The notes below the pieces were generated by a model. The model ran no database searches and was not told the origin of the DNA. It saw only the letters and a list, made by a program, of their open reading frames with translations. This document shows positions 47,221 to 58,312 of a stretch of DNA of 64,000 nucleotides, in pieces. Positions within the stretch are counted from its first letter, which is position 1, and the number at the start of each line of letters is the position of its first letter. The DNA is from Maratus speciosus (lineage: Eukaryota > Arthropoda > Arachnida > Araneae > Salticidae): positions 595,211,581-595,275,580 of the forward strand of contig OZ010789.1 of assembly GCA_963932465.1 (NCBI GenBank), read 5' to 3'. Position numbers and translations under genes: made by a program.

Positions 47221-48169
47221 TTACATTTAATTTAATTTATTTTTTTTTTTACTTCGAAATTTAAAAGACTGAATTAAACAAAATAAAGCTAAATGGGGAC
47301 AATAAACCTGTGATTGTTTTAGACGGGAAAAACCTTACCTTTCAATTTCTCTATGCATGGAAAAAAGATCCAAATTTTCTTGGATGCATAGTAAAATATC
47401 ATTTAAAAGAGATTAAAAGAATATAAATACAGATGAAAGCAAAGTTTCGTCTTCTTTAGTTTTCTATTACATTAACTAAAGACGTTGTATGAATTAGCTC
47501 TTAAAATTTCCAGCAAGGGTTCTGGTTTTTAAAAAAATTTACTTGGCTTTTACTGACATAAACTAAAAATTGCTCTAAATATTAAATTTTAGATGATTAA
47601 ATATTCTTTTGAATTTTAAATTTGCATGTACTTTAACTGTATATATAATATACTACTGAAACATTTCAGTGATAATATTAATAAATAAGTAATCAATTTA
47701 TTAATATTATATTAATTTATAATTATTATTCATTTTATATTAATAAATTCTAAATTCCTTGTAAAATTGGAAATTAGATAATATTAGAATGTAGACTGAT
47801 GATTATTACTTCTGATGTAGATTGATGATTATTCAATTCTCTTTTATGTCGTATTTATTTTAAATAATTAAAATAATTTGAAACCAAAAAGTTTGCATGC
47901 TTCTCTTAAGTTATTTACAAAGTTAATTGAAACTATGCTAATGATATGAAAAAGAAATGCGTGATTGTTTGTTTGCTTGTAGGTGTAATATCTAGAAGTA
48001 CCGAAAAAAATAAAAAAAATGAAAAATGATTAAAAAATAAAAGTGATCTCCTCTGCTCCAATAGAAGTTGTATTTTATGCCGCTATCCCAATCCTCAAGA
48101 GGTTCTACAAAAAACGTTCAACAATTGCAATTAATGAGATATTGGCGGAATTAGAAACATTAAATTTCA
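47221..48169. other. AT-rich stretch without a recognisable gene
   Basis: Only AT-rich DNA and chance ORFs are present. The 67-codon frame at 48043 (IEVVFYAAIPILKRFYKKRS) has some coding character but no recognisable domain, and it ends in a poly(A) run at 48220-48243. Confidence 0.5.
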
Positions 48170-48212
48170 CATTTGGATTCGTTTTAAGATGTAAATACTC
48201 GTTAAGAATCGT

Positions 48213-48243
<31 letters not shown>

Positions 48244-48610
48244 TAGAAAGTTCAATAGGTGAACGGTTTAAAACACTTTCTTAAAACGATTTAAACTGAG
48301 TTTTATTTATAATTTTAGGTCTCGAAATTTTCAATGAACACGGCTACTACTTTTAATATATAAATGCTTCAATAGAAAAGTTTCTAAAACAAAACAAAAT
48401 TTTTTGGTTGAAGAAGCAAAACGTATTCTTAATTTGCGATTCATGTGATACTGTTAGACATAGAATCATCATATATTTTATGACGGTTACTTTTAGAATA
48501 TAAATTCTCGTCGAGAACAATTTATAAAAATTTCGAAATTCAAGAGGTTGAACTGACAGTTAAACTTTCTAATTTACGAATTATTTGAAATTGTTATATC
48601 TAGGCTTTTC
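48170..48610 (+). repeat. Degenerate tandem repeat, about 150-bp unit
   Basis: Related blocks recur: TTTTAAGATGTAAATACTCG at 48182, TTTTAATATATAAATGCTTC at 48351 and TTTTAGAATATAAATTCTCG at 48490, each followed about 15 bases later by GTTTCTAAAA or TTTATAAAA. GATTCATGTGATACTGTTAG near 48440 and ATATCTAGGC near 48598 reappear at 57950-58180. Function unknown. Confidence 0.45.
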
Positions 48611-48639
48611 TTTTCTTTCTAACCGATGACCAGACACCT

Positions 48640-49330
48640 ACCTGCCGGGAAGCCCCAGCTGAACGGGTTTGACTTCTTATATCGCGGTGGGTGACCGCCT
48701 AATCGCCGCGCAGTGGCAGTAAACCTAAATAGCGCCTAGAACGTATCGGCAATGCGTTTTGTTTAGTTGTGAACGGTGTTATGACAGTTGCTTAACATTT
48801 ATATCCTCTTGTTTGGAATCTGCACATTGCTACTCGTGTTGATTTCGTAATATGGAACCTTGGTCAGGTAAGGAGACCTTCACCTGGCAAGGCACCTCCA
48901 GAGGTATAATTCACAGGTAACTTGGAGGACTTTGCGCCCACGACGGATTTTACATGCACCAGGCGCCATTAGCGTACATAGCGGATGATAGCCAGCAGTA
49001 GGCCTCGATCCCTCGGCATTAGCTGCGGATTCTATGTTCTGCCAATTGGGTCACCGCTGCCCAAACTACTTCTGATTGGCCTAGGGTTTTGAAGCTGAAT
49101 TGTTGGTGCAGACTTGTCGTAAGGAAATGGATTTTAGAGGGGGGGGGGGGGATAAAAAAGAAAAAAAATGGAGTGCCGCATATAGACAAGTTGTACTGAA
49201 AGTTAATTTTGGACGAAATGCTATGCAAACACAACTATGCAGGAGGATGAGACTCCGCTTTTCTACCGTACTTCACCGCGTAGAAACTGGCTCCGTAGAC
49301 TTTCCACTGGAGAGGGGCCGGTAACTTGTG
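48640..49330 (-). repeat. GC-richer composite repeat with tRNA-like block (SINE candidate)
   Basis: This block is much richer in G+C than its surroundings. On the minus strand, GCGGTGACCCAATTGGCAGA (about 49056-49037) and GAGGGATCGAGGCC (about 49015-49002) resemble box A and box B of a tRNA promoter. The minus frame there reads AVTQLAEHRIRS, a phrase commonly produced when tRNA-like DNA is translated. The following 350 bases on that strand (GTCGTGGGCGCAAAGTCCTC…GGAGGTGCCTTGCCAGG) could be the SINE body. There is a G run at 49139-49150 and no target duplication was found. Confidence 0.4.
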
Positions 49331-51010
49331 CAGGCTATAGCCTATGTGCAGCTACGAATGATAAAGAGGCGGCAGTTAAAAAAAAAAAAACCTGAAAGGG
49401 AAAGAGGTTTGCCTGTGCATATTATTACACTTAAAACTTACGTACAGCTATTTACTTAACTATCATTTATCTGGGAGCACGGCAGTGCGTCCGCCAAGTT
49501 CGCACAAGCCGTAAGCTACTTTTTCCTGAACCATTTCGGCATACTTTTCACCCCCTCATAACGCCGTTTTAGGGAGAGATATAGAAATTTTTCATTTATA
49601 CACATGTTCGTATGGTCAAACTGAACTAAGGTTCACGATTTCATGTTTCTACATTTAGTAGTTTTCGAAATATTAAATTCCGAAAAAGCGCTTTTTTGTC
49701 ACTGACTCACTTCGCATCATCAAATAACTAAGGTACTTCTAAAAGTCGTAGAATCATGAAATTTCACAAGTAAGTCGGGTTTGTAGCACAATTAACCAGA
49801 AAAATCTGAAAACACAGAATTTCTGCCTCTAAACCCTTCAAACAGGGGGTGTTCATTTGGCCGTAAACAGTTCCTTAACCCATTCAATTGTGCCAATGTT
49901 GGTCGCCAAAACTCGATTACAGAGTTTTGAAGTGGGTCACGTGATTTCAAGCAGAAGAACATTTTATATATATGCTTTTCCAAAGATGTTTGTTAAATAG
50001 AAAAAATGAATATACCTAAAAATTTTAATCAGTATAGGTTATGATATATTTACGATATAAAAACAACAAAACATTTAACAAATTATATAACTGCAATTCG
50101 GTACGTTTCCGATATAGTAGCCTTGGCGAAATACAGAAAATAGCCTTGACGAGAAAAGAAATTTGATAATAACGTATTTTCTGGCAACCTATTTACTGTG
50201 TAATATACGCAAGCAATTTTTTCAATATGTATACAATTTATTTAATGTAAGGAACCCGTTTATTTATTTTTATATACCAACATAAATAATTTGTATATAA
50301 AAATAATATTTTATACATGTATAAAACAAATGTTGATATGTATATAAATACATGGTACTTCTTAGTTATCCCGTCGACCAAATTACTGTCGCCAAATTGT
50401 AAGATTAAATGCCAATAATGGTTTGCCATTAATTAATTGTAATATTAAATGCCAATAATGGCCAAAAAAACCATTAATTCGACGTTTTATTCGTATTTTT
50501 ATTAATGTTTTACTAATTTATAAGTTCATCAGGTTTGTTTTCATAGTTGTTTATATCATTTGGCAACATATCTCAGTTTCTGAAGTCCGAATTTCGCCAA
50601 GATTTTGAAAAAAATGCCAAGGTCCCTATGTGGAAAAATATCCTAATTCCATATGAAAGTTTAAAAATCTCCTTTTAATTAAATGAAATGTGTAACTAAT
50701 AAACTGTCTTTAACGATGTGCGAAAGATGCGGCGTCCGAAGTCCGCTGCTAATGTTATTATATTGTATTATTAACCTACTTACTGTTAATTTATTGTTAA
50801 TTTTAATTCTGTAAAAGAAAGATTATAGTTATAGATAAGATATGTTAGTCGCCAAAACCTGATTACAGAAAATTAGCCTGAGTTATAAAGGTGCTACATG
50901 ATTTCAAGTTGAATGAATTTTTATATGCTTTTACAAAAACCTTAAGGCAAATCTTTCAGTTTATCTGTCCATCTTTCTGTCTTTTATTTCCTTAAAACAA
51001 ATTTTATTAA

Positions 51011-51406
51011 AGACCGGAAGGCGTCTTCACAGATCATCACCTCATCGAGTTGACGGCTGAAATTTTAGGATTAATTAAATATCGATTAGCGTATTGAAAT
51101 GTAACTGGTCTGCCATGTCATATCTTTGTATAAACCACCTACAGACCCGATTTTACGGGTTAATTGGTGGATTTTCTATTGTGTTTTCCTGCACCCATTC
51201 TTCCATGTTTCCAAACTTTTGAATGCAGGAAAATACAATAATAAACCTATCAGTTAACCACTAAAATTAGGTCTTCAGCTGGTTTCTACTAAGATGTGAC
51301 TTAACAGACCAGTTGCATTTAAATATGCTAATCTAGTTTTAAGTAATCCTAAAATTTCAGTTGTAAACTCGATGAGGTGATGGTGTGTGCAGAGGACTCC
51401 CGGTCT
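51011..51406. mobile_element. Foldback element FB3, copy in right arm
   Basis: This is the mirrored equivalent of 25419-25814. Ends are AGACCGGAAGGCGTCTTCAC and …GCAGAGGACTCCCGGTCT. Point differences from the left copy are scattered, which fits independent decay since duplication. Confidence 0.8.
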
Positions 51407-52179
51407 ATTATAAATGTCGGAATTCTAATCTCAATAGCACTCTGTTCAATCTGGCAATTATCCCTACTATTTATTGAACACTATTCCTTTAAGTGCGTTT
51501 TAGTGATGTTAATGAACTTATGCATATGCATCATACATATTATACATATGCATATAACATAATACATTTGCATCATACATATTATAGGTATGTGTATAAT
51601 ACATAATACATATGCATCATTATGACGTCATAATAAACAAAACATTTTTTGTCGCCAAATTTGAGAATTGACATGATATATTATCAAATTTGGCGAAACT
51701 CTGCTAAATGTCGCCAAGCTTGTCGAATATTTGACGCTAGTGGCTATTTTCCAATGAGTTAATTATTAATGCGAGCCATCTATTTTTATTTTTCCGCATA
51801 TCATCTGAATAGTCAAATGATATAACGTACTAATATTTCCAAAGTTGCTAATAGTTTCGTCACTGCCCAAAACCTCTGCTATTGTTATTACATTGTACTG
51901 ATATTATGTTGTACTGATATTATATTATACTGATATTATATTATACTGATATTATATTTACTGTGACTATGTTGTTAATCTTTACACCGCTAAAACTTCT
52001 GTATTATATAAAGAGAATTTACGGAAACTATTAAAGCATTGAAACTGCCAGTTCTCCTTATGATTATTATAATTCTGTAATATGTAACCTGTTAATCGAT
52101 ATGTACGTTAGAATGAATCTTCTATAATCCGGTTCCTCGCATTTTAGTTTTCAAGTTTCGAATAAAATTAGCCAAAATC

Positions 52180-52368
52180 TTAAAACCATGGTACATTGAC
52201 TAATTCTTCAACACGATCAGATGAGAAGAATGATAGATTTTCAAATGGATCATGGCAGTGATCCGGTAGACCTTCTATTCTTCCGTAATCGGGTCTATTG
52301 AAAAGGTTAACGTGAAACAAAAAGATATTAGCATCAATATGGTTTAATGCAAATGCAGATATTGTCAA
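52180..52368 (-). CDS. Small unidentified ORF, inverted copy
   Basis: This is the counterpart of the 62-codon frame at 24526-24714, with the same start, stop and length. Five residues differ. It lies about 0.8 kb inside FB1 in both arms. No homology was recognised; the conserved frame is the only argument for coding. Confidence 0.25.
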   Translation of the reverse strand: MTISAFALNHIDANIFLFHVNLFNRPDYGRIEGLPDHCHDPFENLSFFSSDRVEELVNVPWF

Positions 52369-53187
52369 AGGATTTCATAAGAACCATTTCATTTGTACCC
52401 AGTCGTATCAGTTAAGATACAACAATTGGCAGTGAGCCCAATTAAAAAAGATTACTTAATAGGATTAAAAATTTCCGCATTAGAGAACGAATCGTAACTG
52501 CTAAGGAAACATGCATAAGTGAGTTAAGAGATATTTGTCACGAAAGATGAAATACATAACAACACAAAATATATGATGTGCTTCCATGATCATAAAGAGT
52601 TCTTGATTTCTCTATCAAAAGCTTCCGACTTGGCAAAAGAATGGGCAAGTAAATTAAATTATGAATAACAGAAACATGATGCAACGTTTATCATGGAATT
52701 AATACGGTAAATACTGCTTGCTAGAGGCGGCTAGTACTTTAATATAAAAAAATAAAGGATAAATTTGTAAAGCTCAATAAAATAAATTTAGGTATTTTTA
52801 TGTTAGCCGGGCGCAAGTGGCAAATCGCCAAATACTGTTCCCAACTCCATTGTTCATATTGCATTCATGTCATTAATTATATATACTTTTCAGTCATCTC
52901 ATTTAAAATAGATGCATTTCCCTCCTTTTATTTAATAGAATATTTAACATTGAAATATTTAAATAAATAAATAAGAAATAATAACATAAATCAAAATATT
53001 TTATTTGAATATCAAAGCATTGTTTCTAATTTACACATTTGCAAAATGAAAACTGCTATTGGCGAAATAACAATAGGCTAATGAGGAGATTTGCTCCCGG
53101 TTAACATAAAAGTACCGAAATTTAAGTTTTTTCATATTAATATAGTTTAGAATAACAAACTTGAAAAAACATACAAAAAATAGTGAT

Positions 53188-54146
53188 ATCCCAAAAAAAA
53201 GTTTTCGGTAAAAAAAAAAAAAAAATCGCCAAGTTCTCCTTAATGTTTCGGCCAGAAAAAGTAGTGATATCTGAAGTTCGTACAAGTTAAAAGCCAAACA
53301 TCCCAAATCTTTCATTGAAAATGGCTTCCTGCGACTTGGCCGTTAATGCCTTCAAGAGAGTTTTTCAAATTTTCAAATATGTACAAATGAGTTACATGCC
53401 AATTACATTTTTTGATTATTTTAGGCATTTTGTGGCACAGAGTACAGAAATAAAATACACATTTGAAAAAAGCATTTAAACAACTTCAGTCTATTTAAAT
53501 GCTTAGAAGTTAAAAAATAACAAAATACTTGTATTCAGGAGATAATATTCTTAATTGCTAAAACATAATTAGTATCAGCTTTTAACAGTTTATAAATCGA
53601 ATACCTCTTAACGTATGCAAACAAACTATAATAAATGTTCAAACGAAAAAAATCTCTTTCGTCAATACACAAGATTTCAATATTATACAATAAAATATAA
53701 TGTAACATATTGTGAGATTTGAAGTAAGTAAATTTTGTTTTATTTCTTGGGTTTTACGTTAATGACTTTAGCTTTAGAACGTACAAAATGGCAATTAAAC
53801 CACAAGTGGACTAAATGATCTGTAATCAAAACTAATGTTTGTTGAAACTGAATGGTAGTTATCAGAAATCTTTTACTTATAATGTCTTTATGTGAATTTA
53901 CCTCTTTGCTTTCTAATATTACTTTTAATATTTAAATAATTCATAAATGCGTAATTTCCAATCATTAATTTTGAAATGCTGTAGAAGGTATTAACAACCA
54001 AGTCGCAGGAAGCCATTTTCAATGAAAGATTTGGGATGTTTGGCTTTTAACTTGTGCGAACTTCAGATATCACTACTTTTTCTGGCCGAAACATTAAGGA
54101 GAACTTGGCGCTTTTTTTTTTTTTACCGAAAACTTTTTTTTGGGAT
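53188..54146. mobile_element. Foldback element FB1, copy in right arm
   Basis: Inverted arms at 53188-53360 and 53985-54146 share GCCAAGTTCTCCTTAATGTT, AAAGTAGTGATATCTGAAGT and TTTCATTGAAAATGGCTTCC. It is the mirrored partner of 22754-23702. Poly(A)/poly(T) tracts beside GTTTTCGG have expanded differently in the four arms. Confidence 0.85.
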
Positions 54147-54291
54147 TATATATATTCTTTTAATATTATCCTATAGCACTAGGTCACATAAAACTAACTA
54201 GAGTAATTTATTTTAGATTAATTAAATATTGCATGGCTATTTAAAATGAATTTATATTTTTAACCATTTCTAATACTAGAATCAGGTTTTC

Positions 54292-54293
<2 letters not shown>

Positions 54294-54333
<40 letters not shown>

Positions 54334-54385
54334 GCCGAAACGTCAGTGAAGGCTTACTGTGGAGACACGAAAAGTTTTGATTTCC

Positions 54386-54421
<36 letters not shown>
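54294..54421 (+). repeat. (ATT)n and (GTCT)n microsatellites
   Basis: (ATT)n spans 54294-54333 and (TGTC)n spans about 54389-54420, separated by GCCGAAACGTCAGTGAAGGC and similar unique bases. As at 31684 and 40310, a GTCT/GTCC tract stands directly upstream of a tandem array. Confidence 0.95.
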
Positions 54422-54423
<2 letters not shown>

Positions 54424-54449
54424 TCCGCGATAACTGCCGCAAAAAGCAC

Positions 54450-56650
54450 CCGATCAGCTTGAAATTAATTGGGCATATTCGTGAGATACCCGGACGTAGC
54501 TGTATAGTTTTTGGTTAAATTTGGTTCATTCGTTCGGAAAATATGCAAGATTTTATTTTTCTTTATAATGCTTTTCTACGGCAAGTCAGACGATTTTCAA
54601 ATTTCCATTTGTTGAAAGAAAATGGCACGTTTGATTAATGGATTTAAATGTCAAATTATGGATACTAAAATTCCAAATAAGGGTTTTAAATTATTCCAAT
54701 TATATTGAAATTTTATCAATATATCTATCAGATTTTTTTATTTACGTGTATAATGTTTTGAGGACATTTATACATGTATTCCAATAATATAAAGAATTTT
54801 TAAATTAATTTTCTTGTTTTACATGATACGTATTTCTTTTTTTTTTCTTTTCTTCGTTGCCTAGCGACTGTTATTCGTAGCCTATCATTGCGTCAAATAT
54901 GAATGAAGTTAGTAAATTACGTTAATTTTGTTGCAGGTACTATTAAAAGGCTATCACAAAAAATATTTTATCGCGCCAAATCGATGCAATTTATGCAATT
55001 AACAGTGGCCACGATAATGAATTATTTTCCAGTAGATTTATAGATCTCCAGATATGCATATTTTGGGGGGCTTTTAATATGTTATTGCTATCGCATGGAT
55101 TAGGATGTTTAAACTAATCTTTAACCATGCTATAAGTGAAAAAAAAGTACAGTTAAAGGCATGTAAATCCTTTTTAACACTTTCCAACATGGATGAAAAG
55201 TATTTATGACTTCAGTTTTTGTATCTGTCGCCTGCCGTGTTTCTCTACGTGCTCTAACTCGTGTAAATATAGTCGGGATTACATGTAATTGATATACATT
55301 ATTGAGGTTTGCTAAAGTATGTTTGATATTAAAAATGAAGAGTGTAGCATTCATAGCTTAATTACAGGGGCACTCAAAACTATTCCGTTACATTATAGTC
55401 TTTGGGAAAAATCGTCTGCGGTGTATTTTAATAATGTTGCACAATTTTAAACGTAATGAAATTTATATACTTTATTAAGGTGCACTAGAACCTGGTTACT
55501 ATAAAATATGTTATGTGTAGCACTTACAGCATGCGTACAGGGAACTCAAAAGTATTCATAATATTACAATCTTTGAAGAAAATCCTTTTGTGGCGTTTTT
55601 TAATTATGTTACTCTGTTACAAAATAATAAAATTGATATGTATTTTTGAAACATTTTTGTAGTATATGGGGTGCAAAGCATATGTTTTTTTCAGGGTCAC
55701 ACAAAAGTGGTCGATTAAAATGTGGTCTACGGGGGGAAAAAAACTCTTCACAGCTTATTTTAACACATTAGCGACGGGAAACGAGAATTCTCGTTTTTAT
55801 TCAGAATACATCATTGGCTAAGGGAGTGACTTCTACCTTACAGAAAAGACATTTATATTGTGTTGTCCATATTTTTTATAGATTGTAAGACATTATATAT
55901 TACATCCGTACATTGAAAGATATTTACTGCTGCATAAACATGAAAAACATATCTCAGAAACCAATTTCCGAGACACTTTCAGAAGAGGGAGGAGCTTCCA
56001 CTGTTTTTAAACCCAGATTTAATTAAATTGCCTGTCGTCAGTGTGTTAATTGTGTTGCACTAATTCAAACATTATGAAATTAAATTACATTACTGTGGTT
56101 GACTACAAGAAGCTTGAATATGATTTGTATCGTATTTATCATTCATTTATAGGGTCACATAAAAAAATTTCGGATACAGTTCTGGACTATTAGGGATGAT
56201 TGCTGAAGAGCATTTTCGATTATGGTGTGCGTTTTAACATTAAGTAAATTTGTGCTTAATAAGTAGTGCATAAATATTGTATAGACCATGTACAGGGATA
56301 CACAAATGAATTCGTAAGTATAAATGAAAATGAGCGCGAATTGCTTCAGTGTTTTTTTTTTTTTTTTTTTTATTATTTGAGTTATGTATTTCCCAGCCCA
56401 ATTACATTTAGTATACTAACAAATGTTTGCAGAATTTAAATAGAACCATATACAGGACTCCGCAGAAACTGGATATATGGTGCACACTATGCATACTAAT
56501 CCCCGGAAATGTGATATGAGCAGTTTTAAGAGGGTTTTTTGTCTGCATTAAATTTAAATGTTATAGACGACGCGTAAAAATCTTCACGTAATATACAGGG
56601 TTGTAGAAAAGAATTCATGTACGTTTCCGTCTATTGGTAGAATTTACTAA
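54450..56650 (+). repeat. Degenerate array of the 176-bp satellite family
   Basis: The marker ACAGGG(G/A)CACTCAAAA-like block recurs at about 55364, 55537, 55692, 56151, 56291, 56451 and 56594. Removing the 286 bp of the MITE plus one TTAA at 55764, the spacings are about 173, 155, 173, 140, 160 and 143. Units also share a TTTTAATAATGTTGCAC-like block and ATGAAATT. They match the better preserved units at 40356 and 40532 (TTACAGGGACAGTCAAAA, TTAATGATGTAACAGC). A poly(T) run at 56352-56371 lies in one unit. Confidence 0.7.
55764..56045. mobile_element. piggyBac-like MITE, 282 bp, inside a satellite unit
   Basis: TTAA flanks the element at 55760-55763 and 56046-56049. Ends are CACATTAGCGACGGG and, as reverse complement, CACACTGACGACAGG. 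Joining the flanks at the TTAA recreates the normal satellite order (CTTATTTTAATTGTGTTGCA compared with TATTTTAATAATGTTGCA elsewhere), which independently supports both boundaries. There is no ORF. Confidence 0.75.
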
Positions 56651-57949
56651 AGGACATCAACACAATTAATTGATAACTACAAATGTAAATTAAATTACAC
56701 TACGAAGGGTTTCAGGGGGGCTCTGTCCTTCGAAGAAATCTACTCTATTATCTAAAAATTACCAGAATAAGTAGCTCATGAGATTTTCAGAATACCTTTA
56801 CATAACAAGGGGTTTAATTTAACGCTTCTAATGTCAGAAACCTTCGAAATATTTTTTCGTTTTATAAATGTTTATGTAATTTCAAAACTTTAAATTTCGT
56901 TTTTTGTAGAAAGATTAATATTACTCAAAGGGTGCTAAACACAATGAATTGTAGAGCTGACGTTGAGGCTCCTGATCTGCAGATTTACTAGTATTATATT
57001 ATGGCAAGTTAACTAGGAATTGGCATACTATTGCTTAGCTAGGAGAGAATTGATAGGAGACTAACGAGCTGACCTAGTGAGATTAACATATTAATTTCTA
57101 ATTGAGCTAGCTTCTTGAGGTTCTAACTTGGACATAAGCTATGGGAGTTGGGATTGACCTAAATAAACATTTAATAATTCATTATATTTGTCTAGTATAA
57201 TATACTTATCTCACCCAGTGGACTTGTTCTTCTGAGGAGGTTTCCTTGTCTTGGTATTTGGTCACTGTCGTGGTGGTTGTCTTTTTATTATTTTGACATA
57301 TTCTTGTAGGTATTTTCTTTTTCCTTGATTAGATATATGCCTCTCACATACCGTGAGATAATTGTCTCTATCGTAGGTTGTTTTTCTTTATGACTCTATT
57401 CATGGTGTATGTCTAAGTTTGAGGTTTTGTCACTTTGCGGACTTGCCGCTGATGGGTTGACTTGTTGTGGTCTTTAATTTGTGATCCTTTGAAATGGCTT
57501 TGATCAATCACTTAACAGGTTCAATTTCTTTTTTTTTTTTTGCATGTTATCTTGATACGTGAATGCGCACATGGCGATCAGTCCATTGGAAGCTAATGGC
57601 TGTTATCACGATTTATGCAACACTGTTGTGAGCTATTTGGAAAGACTTGTGCACTACTGGAGTGGGCCTCGTTCCATGGCCGTTAGTCCGTCAATTTTTT
57701 ATGATGACTGTTTTTACAAGATGTATCGTTATAACTTCTCCTTTGTTGTAGTTGGCTTGCTTTTGTATGTAGTTGGCTTCTCTGTTTCATTTAAAACTCA
57801 TCTTTTCCTTATCCACTTAACTATCTTCCGACTTCTGATTCATTCAGTTGGGTTTGTTGCGTGAGACGTAGCTATCAGTTCATCATAAATGACTTCCACC
57901 TCTCAGAAGTGCGATAAATCGATTTTTTTTTCTTTTTTTTGCAAGTAAA
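56651..57949. other. GC-richer, T/G-biased stretch of unknown origin
   Basis: From about 57200 to 57900 the plus strand is rich in T and G and clearly less AT-rich than either side. A 101-codon frame (57559-57864) has hydrophobic character (VVVGLLLYVVGFSVSF, possible membrane segment), but no family was recognised and no splice or promoter signals stand out. It might be part of an unknown retroelement on either strand or a degraded transferred fragment. Confidence 0.35.
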
Positions 57950-58200
57950 AGGTTTATATCTAGGCTTGAAATATGACAGGCCTGTGACTTTTACGACGTA
58001 ATTCCTTATGTAGAAAAGTTTCTAAAAAGTTCTAAATTAAGAAAAGAAATATTATCGTTCAAAAATTATGATTTCTGTGATACTGTTGGAGCTAAATACA
58101 AGAAATTTGAGATAGAAGTTATTTTAAAATGTAATTTTAAAATGTAAGCTCGTGCTACTGAACTGATACTGAACTACAGACTGAACTGATTTAAAGCCTT
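57950..58200 (+). repeat. Echo of the 48.2-48.6 kb tandem repeat
   Basis: TATATCTAGGCTT, GAAAAGTTTCTAAAA and TTCTGTGATACTGTTGGA match blocks at 48598, 48377 and 48440 in the same orientation. The similarity is patchy. Confidence 0.4.
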
Positions 58201-58281
58201 TTCCAATAATAACATCTACGTATACTTAGAGAAACAGACATCATTTATATTTATTTTGGGGGGAAAATACAGAACATCTTC

Positions 58282-58312
<31 letters not shown>

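Larger units (their letters stand above)
49469..54146 (-). repeat. Large inverted duplication, right arm (uninterrupted copy)
   Basis: Its reverse complement matches 22754-27287 and then, without a break, 36221-36424. It is therefore the version of the unit that has no 8.9-kb insertion, about 4.68 kb long. The inner end is ATCTGGGAGCACGGCAGTGC and the outer end …AACTTTTTTTTGGGAT. It contains FB1, FB3, one end of FB4 and the small ORFs in mirrored order. The two unit ends are not inverted repeats of each other, so the unit by itself does not look like an ordinary TIR transposon. Confidence 0.9.

Noticed and set aside
22754..54146. A Maverick/Polinton or other giant virus-like element with long terminal repeats
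   Set aside because: No DNA polymerase, integrase, capsid or ATPase frames were recognised between the arms, and the arms themselves are mosaics of foldback elements.
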